Assembly: GCA_017643395.1 (NCBI GenBank)
Contig: JAEPNP010000005.1
Location: 248,001 to 312,000 of the forward strand
Length of the DNA: 64,000 nt
Direction of reading: 5' to 3'
From: Rhodothermales bacterium
GTDB taxonomy: Bacteria; Bacteroidota; Rhodothermia; Rhodothermales; UBA10348
Shown: positions 44,229 through 53,571 of the stretch, piece after piece
Layout of the letters: each line of letters starts with the position of its first letter
Numbering within the stretch: the first letter of the stretch is position 1
The notes under the pieces: model-generated
Database searches by the model: none
What the model saw: only the letters and a program-made list of their open reading frames with translations
What the model was told of the DNA's origin: nothing
Translations under genes and position numbers: made by a program

Positions 44229-44612
44229 CTAGTCGCTGCCGATCAAATTGCGCATCAGGCCTTGAAGCACTTTCGGCACCGCTTCGGAGCGAACAAGAAG
44301 GCGCCTGTCAGCCACCATCTCAAAGAAGGGATGGGGCTCGGGGACCAGCACCAGTAACCAGGCACCCGTGGAGCGCGCTTGCGCCGGGATGCCTTCGTAA
44401 CCAGAACCCAGGATGTCGTCCAGGGAGAGGATGACGACCTGTGCCTCGCCGGAAGCGAGAGCACGGGCCATATCCTCAGGGGAGGAGCTATCGCGCCAGG
44501 TCAGCTGGGGGAGCGTGAGAGTTTCCTGGACGGCCTCCTGGGTAACGGACGGAGAACGCCAGATCTCGAGCTCGGGCGCATCCGTGGTTTTGAGCATTGT
44601 GAATTCAGTCAT
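44229..44612 (-). CDS. Hypothetical protein, probable degenerate receiver domain
   Basis: About 127 residues from the ATG at MTEFTMLKTT; a further ATG 15 nt downstream is also possible. It has no recognised family motif. Its strand pattern follows the receiver encoded just upstream: AQVVILSLDDIL aligns with PDVILLDIWLD, LLVLVPEPHP with IIVLSLHQEP, and RRLLVRSEAVPKVL with DAFVSKSDASEKL. The phosphoacceptor Asp, the acidic pair and the Lys switch are missing or displaced. It may be a pseudo-receiver working with its neighbour; this is inference from eye alignment. The gap 44613-44823 shows nothing else. Confidence 0.5.
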   Translation of the reverse strand: MTEFTMLKTTDAPELEIWRSPSVTQEAVQETLTLPQLTWRDSSSPEDMARALASGEAQVVILSLDDILGSGYEGIPAQARSTGAWLLVLVPEPHPFFEMVADRRLLVRSEAVPKVLQGLMRNLIGSD

Positions 44613-44823
44613 GGCGGTAACTGCCGGCGTTTCCTTGAGGGAGTTCGATTCTCGCCGGGCTTGTGATTCGGTGGGGGTACCTTCGGGGAGGTGACCCGAG
44701 TATCGCGCGACAACCCCACGCCCCCAATCCGTAAATCCACCTAGAAGGGCCAAAATGGTGGTTTCTACGTAGTAGGGCCGCCGGACTGTGCGTTGTGCAG
44801 CCCGACCGGCCTCCGAGGTCGAC

Positions 44824-45210
44824 TCAGTTGACCTGCCCCATGCTGCCCTGAACCAGCGGCACCAGTTTCTCGCTTGCGTCGGACTTGGATACAAAGGCGT
44901 CCGCACCGCGCCGGATGGCTTCCTGGTGATACACAGGCTCCTGGTGCAAACTCAGCACGATGATGTGCGATGATGGCGATGCGTCACGCAGCTCGGCAAT
45001 CCTCGAGAGTGAACTCTCTCCGTCCAGCCAGATGTCGAGCAGAATCACGTCGGGGCGCATGGAACGAGCGAACTCCACACCCTCATGCAGATTTGCTGCC
45101 GAAGGCAACAGTCTGATGTCGTCCTGAAGCAGAAGCAGTCGGAGTTGCTTCTGGAAGACCGCGTCGTCGTCTATGGAAAGGACGTTTATCAGGGGAATCC
45201 CTTCCGGCAA
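44824..45210 (-). CDS. Stand-alone response regulator receiver
   Basis: 128 residues, CheY-like. The acidic pocket is VLSIDDDAV, the phosphoacceptor Asp is in DVILLDIWLDG, the switch residue is Ser in IIVLSLHQE, and the Lys is in AFVSKSD. No output domain follows. The start codon appears to be TTG. The orphan receiver could accept phosphate from one of the sensor kinases in the region. The gap to 45386 is AT-richer and probably carries its promoter. Confidence 0.85.
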   Translation of the reverse strand: MPEGIPLINVLSIDDDAVFQKQLRLLLLQDDIRLLPSAANLHEGVEFARSMRPDVILLDIWLDGESSLSRIAELRDASPSSHIIVLSLHQEPVYHQEAIRRGADAFVSKSDASEKLVPLVQGSMGQVN

Positions 45211-45385
45211 TTACATGCCTGGTACTGCTATCACAAGCGAGAATGTGTCAGCACGGCCGCGATTTGCGCATGCGTACAAATACGTAACTAGTGATTTTGG
45301 GTAATTCAGGCCGGTTTCCCAGCCACGGCCACGGACGATGGGCGCTGCGGCGCGCCCCAAGCGATGCGAGAATACTGAAACCCGC

Positions 45386-46018
45386 TCAGTCCCTGGGGGG
45401 CGGCACCAACCCCCTCTGCATGGCAAAATGCACCAGGCGAGTCTGATTCCTGATGCCCAGCTTGGCCATGATGTTTGCCCGGTGCGTCTCGATGGTGCGC
45501 ACGCTCAGCACCAGCCGCTCGGCGATCTCATCCGAGGTCAGCCCCTCAGCGACCAGATGCAGTACCTCCCGCTCTCTGGGAGTGAGGCTGGCATACCGGT
45601 CCTCAACAGCTCCACCACGTTCGACCGAAGGCACGTTTCTACTCAGGTATCGCTCGCCGCGCAGCACGGCCCGGACCGCCTCCACCAGATCCTCGAAGGA
45701 GTCGTCCTTTAGCACATAGGCATTCGCTCCAACCTGCATGGCCTGCGCGATGTGCGCGTCGCTGCGATGCATGCTCAGAACCACGACGCGAAGCGAGGGG
45801 CGAGCACGGCGGGCACGTCGGATACCCTCGATTCCGTCAAGGCCGCGTAGCGCCAGATCAATGACCAGAACGTCCGCGGAATGGTCGCTGACAAGATCCT
45901 CCACCTCTGCGCCACTCTCCGTTTCCGCGACGACGTCGAAGCCGTCTACCTTCTCAAGAAGTCCGCGCACACCGGCCCTGACTACAGCATGATCTTCTGC
46001 CAGGACTATACGAATCAT
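45386..46018 (-). CDS. NarL/LuxR-family response regulator
   Basis: 210 residues from ATG in MIRIVLAEDHAVVRAGV. The receiver has the acidic AEDH, phosphoacceptor Asp in VLVIDLALRG, a Ser/Thr switch in VVLSMHRSD and Lys in YVLKDDS. The C-terminal LuxR HTH is intact: LTPREREVLHLVAEGLTSDEIAERLVLSVRTIETHRANIMAKLG. It is a DNA-binding regulator. It is divergent from the 1146-residue HisKA_3 kinase with 44 bp between the starts, a standard arrangement for a cognate pair. Confidence 0.93.
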   Translation of the reverse strand: MIRIVLAEDHAVVRAGVRGLLEKVDGFDVVAETESGAEVEDLVSDHSADVLVIDLALRGLDGIEGIRRARRARPSLRVVVLSMHRSDAHIAQAMQVGANAYVLKDDSFEDLVEAVRAVLRGERYLSRNVPSVERGGAVEDRYASLTPREREVLHLVAEGLTSDEIAERLVLSVRTIETHRANIMAKLGIRNQTRLVHFAMQRGLVPPPRD

Positions 46019-46062
46019 GGGGTGGCAGTACGCGTTACGGTGGCAAGCGAGCGGCGCCAACT

Positions 46063-49000
46063 TTGGTTTACAAACCTTTACAACTGTTTAGGATCCTCGC
46101 GTCCCTGGGTTTTTTTGCCGCCTGGACGGTTTTTCCCTCCGCCCAGGCGCAAGAGCGGGCCTGGACCACCGTGCAAAACGGAATCGAGCACCCTTGGCGC
46201 TACACCGATTTCACGGAGGAAGCCGGCCTGACCGGCGCGTTTATTCTGGATCTCACCTTCGATGCTGCAGGCAATCTCTGGGTAGCCAGTGCGGACGGTG
46301 TAGCCCGGTTCGACGGGGTGCTCTGGTCTCGTTTCGGCACGGAGCACGGCCTGCCTTCCGAGTTTGTTAGAAGCATCTGGGCGGATTCGCAAGGCCGTGT
46401 CTGGGTGGGCACCGATCGTGGCATTGCCATCGGCAATGTGGACGGGTTCCGCCAGATGGCGGTTCAACCGGCAGCCTCCAACATTCGACGCATCCGAGCG
46501 GCCCCAAACGGCGATATCTGGATCTGCGCCGATTCGTGGCTGAATCCTCAGCAAGCCGGCGGGCTGGCCATTGCCGCAACGGACTCGCTGTACAACGTGG
46601 CCGTGCCGGATGATTATGTGTCCGATGTCGAGTTCATGCCGGACGGGCGAACGGCTCTGCTGACTGCCGGAGGCGTCTACCTGCGCATGGCCGAAGACTG
46701 GGAACTACTCGGCAACAGCGACGAGCTGGGATACCCAAGGGACTTCGTGATGACAGCGTCCGGCGACCTGCTCCTGGCTACGGACCAGGGGGTGTTTCGC
46801 CTGGAGGGTCGGCGATTCATCGACGCTTCTGAAGGATTGTGGCGGCCCGGATTCACGAGCTTCCTCAGACTCTCAGATGGCTCCATCTACATGGTGGAAC
46901 GAGGAGTAGGGGCGCTGAAGCGCTGGACCGGCACCCGCTGGGTCGCCGACGGCAGCATGGAGTTTGAGTCCACCATCTTTGAGTCCGCCAAGGAGGCTCC
47001 GGACGGCTCCGTTTGGTTCGCCGGCATGAGCCAGCTAGGCCGGTTCGGCCCTGCAGTTGACTGGATCGAGCACCCGACCATGACCGGCGCTCCCTTTGAG
47101 GACACGGCTGGACGATTGTGGTTCAGTGACCAACGCGGCACCTGGACGGGCACGCACGATGACTGGACCCTGGCAGATCCCGATTCTCACCGGGTAGTGA
47201 GTCGCCAACCCGGAGTGACCTGGCTCTGGAGTGAAGCGCACATCCATCGCTACGATGCCGAAGGCCGCCTGCTGGCCTTTGACGCGCGAGAGTTGGGCGT
47301 GGACCGCATCGAACACTTCGATGCTGCCAGGTCGGGCTATGCAACAGCCGTTGGTCCGATCGGCGATACCTGGGCACTTGCCAGGTGGGACATGGACCAG
47401 GGCTGGCGCACACTGTCGTCTGACCTGGGTCTTCCCGGGATTGCCGATGTGGCCGCGGCCGGCAACTCTTCCTGGGTGGCTGGAATCACCCCCCCTGCCG
47501 AGAGCGGCACGGTGCTGCAGTTCGATGGAAATCAGGCATCGGAAAGCGTCGCCCCGGCTGTGACCAGCCTTACGCAACTCACTTTTCTGGAGGCGGAGAA
47601 TCCTCCCCTTCTTGCCGGCGACTTCGGGGTTGCCCGATTTGACGGGACCCAGTGGAACCGGCTGGAGGACCTTCCTGCCCGTTCCATCGTGGGCTGGCAC
47701 CGTGGCCGGAACCACACCTGGATTGCCCACGGCTCCGCGTACGGGGGCGAGTCGGGCATTACCATGATTGGGTCCGATGGGGCGACCATGCACCCCATGG
47801 CTCCGGTCAGACTGCTTCATCCGTACGTGATGTACGGCGACGAGACCGAGGTCGCCATCGTCGACACAACGGCCCGCGGGGTCGTCATGTTGGTGGACTC
47901 GCCCGTCACGAATCCGACAGGCGGTCTGCAGGATCGAAACGGTGACTACTGGATTTCCGCCCCCGGGACCGTCTTCCACCTGCCCTTCGACCCGACCGAG
48001 CCCGAGACCTGGCTGGAGGTACAGTCGAACCGGGTGGCCCTCGGTCAGGACCTCGTCGCTACCGTATTCAGCCGCCTGCCCTGGCGCTCGGCTGACGAGA
48101 AGCACCGGCAGTTCTCCTGGCGCATTGACGGTGGACCGTGGAGCCTGTACGAATGGTCTCCTTCGCTGCGCATTCCCACCGAGAACCTGGATACGGGCGT
48201 GCATCTGCTGGAGGTGCGCTCCCGGTCCCGCTTCGGAGTAGAGGACCCTTCACCGGCCCGCCTCGGATTCAATGTCGTGCCGATTCCGTTGCAGGCCCGC
48301 CCGTGGTTCTGGCCGATTGTCGTGCTCACGTTTCTCGTCGTGCTGGGCACGTCCATTTTCGCGCTGCGCTCACGGCGACAGATCCGGAGGCTCAACACGG
48401 CGCTGGAGGACCGGGTGCGCAAGCGCACATTGGCTCTCGAGGAAACCCGGACTCGCCTGGCGGCCATCGTGCTGGCCTCGCCGGCACCCATCATGGTTCT
48501 CGACGCAGATACCACGGTCGAGGTGTGCAACCCGGCGGGGGCAGACCTGATGGGCCTGCCTACGGATGCCATCATAGGGCGCCGATTGGCCGATTTCGTG
48601 GACCCCAATAGCGGAGACCGGCTGCAGGAGATGGTGGACGATGTCCTGGGTGGCCGACCGATCCGCGACAAGCTGCTCTCCCCAAAGCTGCCTGACGGCC
48701 GGGAGGTCCACATCGCGGCCTCCGCCGTTACGCTGTCGCCTGCCCTGGAAGACATCGGCAAGGCGCTCTGGATCGGTATCGAAATCACGGACCGGGTCCG
48801 GGCCCAGGAGCAGCTGCAGCGTGTATCCCTGGAACTGCAGCGTGTGCAGGAGCTCGAACGCAGACGCCTTGCGCAGGACCTGCACGACGATGTGGGTGGC
48901 AGTCTCACCACCCTCAAGATGGCCTTCCTTACGGACCTGCACGCGGGCCGACCGCCCGAGAAGGAGACGCTGCAGGAACGGGTCAACATGGTGCAGGAAC

Positions 49001-49503
49001 TCATGAACACCATTCGCACGGTGTCACTCATGCTGCGGCCGGCCACGCTGGACGATTTTGGACTCAGCGCCGCGGTGAGCACGCTGGTGAATCGCATGGC
49101 CGACGTATACCCGGGACGCGTTGAGTTCACGGACGAGCTCGACCCGGGTCGACGATTGCAGGATGACGTTCAGACTGCCGCTTACCGCATCGCCCAGGAA
49201 TGCCTCACCAATGCCGTGCGGCATTCCGGAGCGGGCCGCATCCACGTCAAGCTCTGGAAGGAACCAGGGCTGCTCAAGGTACGCGTGGAGGATACCGGTG
49301 CCGGCTTCGACGCTTCCATCCTAGATGCCCCGCTCGACTCATCCGGACTCGCAGGCATGCGGCGCCGGGCTGAGGTGCTGGGCGGGCGCCTCTCGATTCA
49401 CTCCACTCCGGACGGGACGCGCGTCGAAGCTGAACTACCGCTGATCCACGTGGATGCCGACCCGGACCCCGACCCGGACCAGAAAGTCCTGATCGAACAA
49501 TAG
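46063..49503 (+). CDS. Reg_prop/Y_Y_Y/PAS sensor kinase of the NarX (HisKA_3) type
   Basis: 1146 residues, starting at TTG. A signal peptide ends at AQAQE. A periplasmic Reg_prop propeller spans about residues 40-640 (NLWVASADGVARFDG, RVWVGTDRGIAIGN blades), with a Y_Y_Y domain at about 660-740, one transmembrane helix at about 747-770 and a PAS domain at about 797-880. The HisKA_3 dimerisation domain (LERRRLAQDLHDDVGGSLT, His near 939) is followed by HATPase_c (AQECLTNAVRHSG, VEDTGAGFD, GLAGMRRRAEVLGG). HisKA_3 kinases partner with NarL regulators, and one is encoded divergently. The propeller probably senses an extracytoplasmic ligand. An imperfect GGTTT-AAACC palindrome sits at the start codon. 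Confidence 0.92.
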   Translation: MVYKPLQLFRILASLGFFAAWTVFPSAQAQERAWTTVQNGIEHPWRYTDFTEEAGLTGAFILDLTFDAAGNLWVASADGVARFDGVLWSRFGTEHGLPSEFVRSIWADSQGRVWVGTDRGIAIGNVDGFRQMAVQPAASNIRRIRAAPNGDIWICADSWLNPQQAGGLAIAATDSLYNVAVPDDYVSDVEFMPDGRTALLTAGGVYLRMAEDWELLGNSDELGYPRDFVMTASGDLLLATDQGVFRLEGRRFIDASEGLWRPGFTSFLRLSDGSIYMVERGVGALKRWTGTRWVADGSMEFESTIFESAKEAPDGSVWFAGMSQLGRFGPAVDWIEHPTMTGAPFEDTAGRLWFSDQRGTWTGTHDDWTLADPDSHRVVSRQPGVTWLWSEAHIHRYDAEGRLLAFDARELGVDRIEHFDAARSGYATAVGPIGDTWALARWDMDQGWRTLSSDLGLPGIADVAAAGNSSWVAGITPPAESGTVLQFDGNQASESVAPAVTSLTQLTFLEAENPPLLAGDFGVARFDGTQWNRLEDLPARSIVGWHRGRNHTWIAHGSAYGGESGITMIGSDGATMHPMAPVRLLHPYVMYGDETEVAIVDTTARGVVMLVDSPVTNPTGGLQDRNGDYWISAPGTVFHLPFDPTEPETWLEVQSNRVALGQDLVATVFSRLPWRSADEKHRQFSWRIDGGPWSLYEWSPSLRIPTENLDTGVHLLEVRSRSRFGVEDPSPARLGFNVVPIPLQARPWFWPIVVLTFLVVLGTSIFALRSRRQIRRLNTALEDRVRKRTLALEETRTRLAAIVLASPAPIMVLDADTTVEVCNPAGADLMGLPTDAIIGRRLADFVDPNSGDRLQEMVDDVLGGRPIRDKLLSPKLPDGREVHIAASAVTLSPALEDIGKALWIGIEITDRVRAQEQLQRVSLELQRVQELERRRLAQDLHDDVGGSLTTLKMAFLTDLHAGRPPEKETLQERVNMVQELMNTIRTVSLMLRPATLDDFGLSAAVSTLVNRMADVYPGRVEFTDELDPGRRLQDDVQTAAYRIAQECLTNAVRHSGAGRIHVKLWKEPGLLKVRVEDTGAGFDASILDAPLDSSGLAGMRRRAEVLGGRLSIHSTPDGTRVEAELPLIHVDADPDPDPDQKVLIEQ

Positions 49504-49522
49504 TCGCCTGCTGGTGAAGGGG

Positions 49523-49999
49523 TCAGTCGCCGGAGGCACCGACCTTGGTTCGAATAACAATCACGCCATTGGCGCCCCTTGAACCGTACTGCGCCGTGCC
49601 AAACGCCCCCTTGAGCACACGAATCGACGCAACGTCCGCAGGGTTGAGAAACGCCAATCCTCCACCGGGATCGGCCGTCACCGGCACGCCGTCCACCACG
49701 TAGAGCGGATCGCCGGACGATCCGCGCACGCGGACAACCGGCCCACGTGGACCCTCCGTCACACGCACACCCGATACCCTGCCTTTGAGCATGTCGGAGA
49801 TTCGCGCAGGCGTCTTGCCTTGCCGGACTCGGTCGAGATCCACCTCCTCGCCGCCGAGAGCCTCGGCAGCGGGGTCCTGGGCCTGAGGCTCATCATTCTC
49901 GGTCTGCTCCCGGTCCGCCGTCGACCCGTGCGTGACGGCAGCCGAACCGCCACAGCCGGCAACCAGCACCACGCTCAGGATCAGCACCGCCTTGTTCAT
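49523..49999 (-). CDS. Stand-alone TonB-receptor plug-domain lipoprotein
   Basis: 158 residues. The lipoprotein signal is MNKAVLILSVVLVAGCGG (lipobox VAGC), followed by an acidic linker and a plug domain as in the N-terminus of SusC-type receptors: ISDMLKGRVSGVRVTEG, VRVRGSSGDPLYVVDGVPV, DVASIRVLKGAFGTAQYGSRGANGVIVIRTK. No barrel follows; the protein ends right after the plug. Its paralogue at 56767 has the same design. By lipobox it should be membrane-anchored, perhaps at the outer membrane next to a SusC-type barrel. It is the last gene of the minus-strand locus. Confidence 0.82.
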   Translation of the reverse strand: MNKAVLILSVVLVAGCGGSAAVTHGSTADREQTENDEPQAQDPAAEALGGEEVDLDRVRQGKTPARISDMLKGRVSGVRVTEGPRGPVVRVRGSSGDPLYVVDGVPVTADPGGGLAFLNPADVASIRVLKGAFGTAQYGSRGANGVIVIRTKVGASGD

Positions 50000-50012
50000 G
50001 GACTAACTCCGC

Positions 50013-50417
50013 CTACTTGCGGCGCAGCACCAACTCGACCGGACCGGAGAAGCCTGGACCCGCCGCGGTGCCCCGCACCTCATTGCGATCCACGTTGACA
50101 ATGCCATCCAGGTTTCCGAACGGAGGCTCATAGTCGGCAAACGACAGGTCCAGATTCAGTAGCGGATGGAGGTAGTCTCCGCGCTCGATCACAAAGTCGC
50201 GATCCTCTGCCGGCAGGCTGACCGTGCCCTCTCCCGAAACGAGTGTCAGGTTCTCGCGCATGGTCACGGTGATGGGCACAGACATCTCATCTGATGTGAT
50301 GACACCCTCCCACTCGCCATCGACCGTCGTGCGAACCTCCTCCTCCGCAGCAGGATCGCTGGAGTCGCAACCCGCGACAAGCACCAGAACAATGAGGGCA
50401 GGAAGAAATCGAACCAT
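50013..50417 (-). CDS. Hypothetical lipoprotein
   Basis: 134 residues from the ATG of MVRFLPALIVLVLVAGCDSS (lipobox VAGC). The mature domain is beta-rich (DGEWEGVITSDEMSVPITVTM, then EGTVSLPAEDRDFVIERG, NLDGIVNVDRNEVRGTAAGPGF) and ends in basic residues. I do not recognise a family; the alternating strands suggest a small lipocalin-like or META-like barrel. It is coupled between the CRTAC1 protein (1 nt away) and the plug lipoprotein, so it probably belongs to the same surface system. Confidence 0.65.
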   Translation of the reverse strand: MVRFLPALIVLVLVAGCDSSDPAAEEEVRTTVDGEWEGVITSDEMSVPITVTMRENLTLVSGEGTVSLPAEDRDFVIERGDYLHPLLNLDLSFADYEPPFGNLDGIVNVDRNEVRGTAAGPGFSGPVELVLRRK

Positions 50418-50418
50418 A

Positions 50419-53400
50419 TCAGCGCAAGGAATAGGTAGAGAGCGGGCCGTCGTTGCGGGCAACCACCAGGACGGCACCATCGGGACCGCGGGCCAGGGCC
50501 ATGCTTCGCACCAGGCCCGACAGATGTAAGGGAGCTGCGGAACCATCGGCTCCATGCAGCAGGCCCCATCCAGCGGTGTATGGGCCTCGGTCAGGTGGCG
50601 CACCGGTCCAGTTGCCGGCCGTGATGACGCCGTTTCCGGGCAGGGTTACGGCAGCCTGCATGGGCGACAGATTCGCCTCAACCGGCAGCGTGGCGGGCCT
50701 GAAGCCACCCTCACCGTCCGACATCAACACAACGGATTCCAGGGTCTCGATGGGAACGACGGTAGACTCCGAGCGCCCGAGCAGCCCCGAAAGGTCTTCG
50801 CCGGCGTAATCGGAGTAGGAGCCATAGCGCACGCCGACCTGCGGCAGCGCCCTGCGTATCACGTCCAGCGATGGAAACGCGCGTTCCCGCCCTTCGAACG
50901 TCCAGGTCAGCAGCGGCTCACGGGATCCGTTCCCGTCGAAGTCGCCAAACCGCAGCGCGGGTGCGGACTCAGAGCGGGCCAGCATGGAATTCACTCCGAG
51001 GTTGCCCGCCAGCAGGTCGTCGTGTCCGTCCGCGTCCCAGTCCGCCACATGCAGGCTGCGCCAGTAGCCATTCTGCGTCAGGGGCACGGGCTCCTGCAGC
51101 CCGGCCTGTCCACCGGCGTAGAGCATGACCGGCATAAAGTCTCCGGCGACAGCCAGGTCCGGCCAATCGTCCCCGTTCGCGTCCAGCCACACGGCCGCGG
51201 TCAGCCGGCCGGCACGGCGCAGGGAGTCGGGTGTGCGGTCCTCGAACACGCCTGCCCCGTCATTGATAAGCAGCGCGCTTTCCGGCACCGTGCTGTAGTC
51301 CCGACTGGTGCTGCGGGCACCGACAAACACATCCAGGTCACCGTCCGCGTCGACGTCCGTCACGGCCAGGCAACATGACTGCACGAATCGCTCAGGGAGG
51401 GCGGAGTCGTCTCGCACGAACCCTCCGCTGCCGTCATTTCGATACAGCCGATCCCGAAGTGCTTCACTGGACCCCCAGAATTCGTTGCCCCCTGACACGA
51501 CCAGGAGATCCAGATCCCCATCGCCATCGGCGTCAAGGAACGCGGCGTCGACGTCCTCATGCAGCGAGTCCGCGGTCCACGCCAGGGGCTCTTCACCCTG
51601 GACGGCCAGTACCGACGCGCGCCACTTGGAACTGCCCAGGAAGACATCATCCAGGCCGTCCCCGTTTACATCCCCCACGGCCAGCGCCGGACCCTCCTCC
51701 GAAACCAGATGCGGAATAAAGGGCTCTCGGCTGTAGTCGAAGAAGGCATTCTCTTCGTGGCTCAGGTCTCCGAAGAGATCGATCTTGACGAGCCGCGAAG
51801 CCTGCAACGCGGATGCCGCATCGGACTGCTCAGCAAGCGATCCGGCCTCAGACACCGTCAAAACGGGACCAACCGGGCCTCGCACGGACGATACCCGCCC
51901 GCCTGGCCAGCGGACCTGCAGGCTGTCGGGCACGGGCGCCACATGCACCCGCGGGTCTACGGACGATGCCCATCCCCGGCCCGGATAGACCTGGGTGTAC
52001 TGGGGCACGCCCCCGGACCACGCCACAACCTCGGCTCCAATGGCCATGCGGTTCGGGGTCTCCCCTTCCAAAACCACCATGAGGCCGCCCGAATCAGAGG
52101 TGTTCTCGAGCACCGAGACCGCATCGCCCAGGTTGTTGATGATGACGTCCAGATCGCCATCGTTGTCCAGATCCGCGTAGGCGGCGCCGTTGGAAACCCC
52201 TGGTCCTTCAAGTCCCCAGGCCGCGGGCTCGAACTTGAGCCCGCCGGCATTCCGGAAACTCCTGTTGGGCGATGGGGCCTGCGGCATGCGATCCAGCGCA
52301 ACGCGGAGACTGTCGTATCCCGTCGACGCCAGCCGCTGACCGCGCGGCGTGCGCACCCAATCGAGGTAGTCCAGGTCATTGGGCCGCCGGGGGATGCCGT
52401 TGGTCATCACAAGATCGCGCAGGCCGTCGTTATCCAGATCGGCCGCCAGCACCGCCCAACTCCAGTCCGACGCCTCGATGCCCGCAAAGAGGCCGACCTC
52501 CGAAAAGCGCACGCTGCCGCGATTCCAAAGCAGGGTGTTGCGAGCCACCTGCGCGTGATAGCCGGCGTTGAGCTTGGTGTGATAGATTTCGTAGGACTCC
52601 GCCGTCGCGCTGGTAACCCGACGTGCCGCGTCCTGCGGAAGCATGTCAGTCACGATGATGTCCGGCCAGCCGTCGCCGTCCAGGTCCGCAATGTCCTGTC
52701 CCATGGAACTGCGGCTGGTATGGCCCACGGCGGTCGTGATCGACTCCTGAAAGCCGCCTTCGCAGTCCCCGAGATAGAGGTAGTCGTTCTCGTGGAAGTC
52801 GTTGGCCACGTAGAGATCGGCGCAGCCGTCGCGATCCAGGTCGGAGGCTCCCGCCGACAGGCCATATCCGACAAAGCTGGAGATGATGCCTGAGCCTTCG
52901 GTGGCATTGACAAACACGCCGTCATCGTTCCGGTACAGGCGGTCGCCCGCCACATCCGAGGTCTCCTCGCGCAGGAATGCGCCGCCAACCACGCCGGTGT
53001 CGTGGGTGGAATGATTGACCAGAAACGCGTCCAGGTCCAGGTCCTGATCCACATCCAGGAATGCTGCGTGCGTCGCAAGCCCCTGGAAGGCCAGGCCGTA
53101 CTGCTCGGCAGCCTCCGTGAACGTGCCGTCTCCGTCATTGACAAAGAGTTCGTTACGGCCCTCGAACGGCGCATGGTGCACGTTGGTCACGTATAGATCG
53201 TGACGGCCGTCCGCATTGACGTCTACCACCAGCACACCCTTGGTCCAGTCTCCGGAACCGGCCACGCCGGCCGTCTCCGTCACGTCCTCGAAACGCATCC
53301 CGCCAAGGTTGCGATACAACCGGTTAGGCTGCTGGTTGGCGGTCAGGAATACGTCCATCAGCCCATCGCCATCCATATCCAGGATGCCGACTCCTCCGCC

Positions 53401-53571
53401 GTCATAGAAGTAGAGGTAGTCGATGATGTTCGCTCCCGGACCCTCGGTCAGATCGTTGCGGAAGTCGATGCCGGACTCCTTGGCCGGAACGGACCGAAAC
53501 AGGGTCTCAGGTGCCTCGGCGCAGCCGGCCAGCACAGCGAGCACCGCCAACCACCTCAACGTCGTCCCCAT
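50419..53571 (-). CDS. CRTAC1/ASPIC-UnbV FG-GAP repeat lipoprotein (paralogue 1)
   Basis: 1050 residues. The lipoprotein signal is MGTTLRWLAVLAVLAGCAE (lipobox LAGC). Many FG-GAP/VCBS repeats carry Ca-binding loops (DMDGDGLMDVF, DVNADGRHDLYV, DLDRDGCADLYV, DLDGDGWPDIIV), forming one or two beta-propellers. An ASPIC/UnbV domain lies near the middle (GAEVVAWSGGVPQYTQVYPGRGWASSVD, then LQVRWPGG). Further FG-GAP repeats follow (DVNGDGLDDVFLG, DADGDGDLDLLVV). Such proteins are exported and often accompany SusCD genes in Bacteroidetes. Its start overlaps the paralogous gene upstream by 16 nt. Confidence 0.88.
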   Translation of the reverse strand: MGTTLRWLAVLAVLAGCAEAPETLFRSVPAKESGIDFRNDLTEGPGANIIDYLYFYDGGGVGILDMDGDGLMDVFLTANQQPNRLYRNLGGMRFEDVTETAGVAGSGDWTKGVLVVDVNADGRHDLYVTNVHHAPFEGRNELFVNDGDGTFTEAAEQYGLAFQGLATHAAFLDVDQDLDLDAFLVNHSTHDTGVVGGAFLREETSDVAGDRLYRNDDGVFVNATEGSGIISSFVGYGLSAGASDLDRDGCADLYVANDFHENDYLYLGDCEGGFQESITTAVGHTSRSSMGQDIADLDGDGWPDIIVTDMLPQDAARRVTSATAESYEIYHTKLNAGYHAQVARNTLLWNRGSVRFSEVGLFAGIEASDWSWAVLAADLDNDGLRDLVMTNGIPRRPNDLDYLDWVRTPRGQRLASTGYDSLRVALDRMPQAPSPNRSFRNAGGLKFEPAAWGLEGPGVSNGAAYADLDNDGDLDVIINNLGDAVSVLENTSDSGGLMVVLEGETPNRMAIGAEVVAWSGGVPQYTQVYPGRGWASSVDPRVHVAPVPDSLQVRWPGGRVSSVRGPVGPVLTVSEAGSLAEQSDAASALQASRLVKIDLFGDLSHEENAFFDYSREPFIPHLVSEEGPALAVGDVNGDGLDDVFLGSSKWRASVLAVQGEEPLAWTADSLHEDVDAAFLDADGDGDLDLLVVSGGNEFWGSSEALRDRLYRNDGSGGFVRDDSALPERFVQSCCLAVTDVDADGDLDVFVGARSTSRDYSTVPESALLINDGAGVFEDRTPDSLRRAGRLTAAVWLDANGDDWPDLAVAGDFMPVMLYAGGQAGLQEPVPLTQNGYWRSLHVADWDADGHDDLLAGNLGVNSMLARSESAPALRFGDFDGNGSREPLLTWTFEGRERAFPSLDVIRRALPQVGVRYGSYSDYAGEDLSGLLGRSESTVVPIETLESVVLMSDGEGGFRPATLPVEANLSPMQAAVTLPGNGVITAGNWTGAPPDRGPYTAGWGLLHGADGSAAPLHLSGLVRSMALARGPDGAVLVVARNDGPLSTYSLR

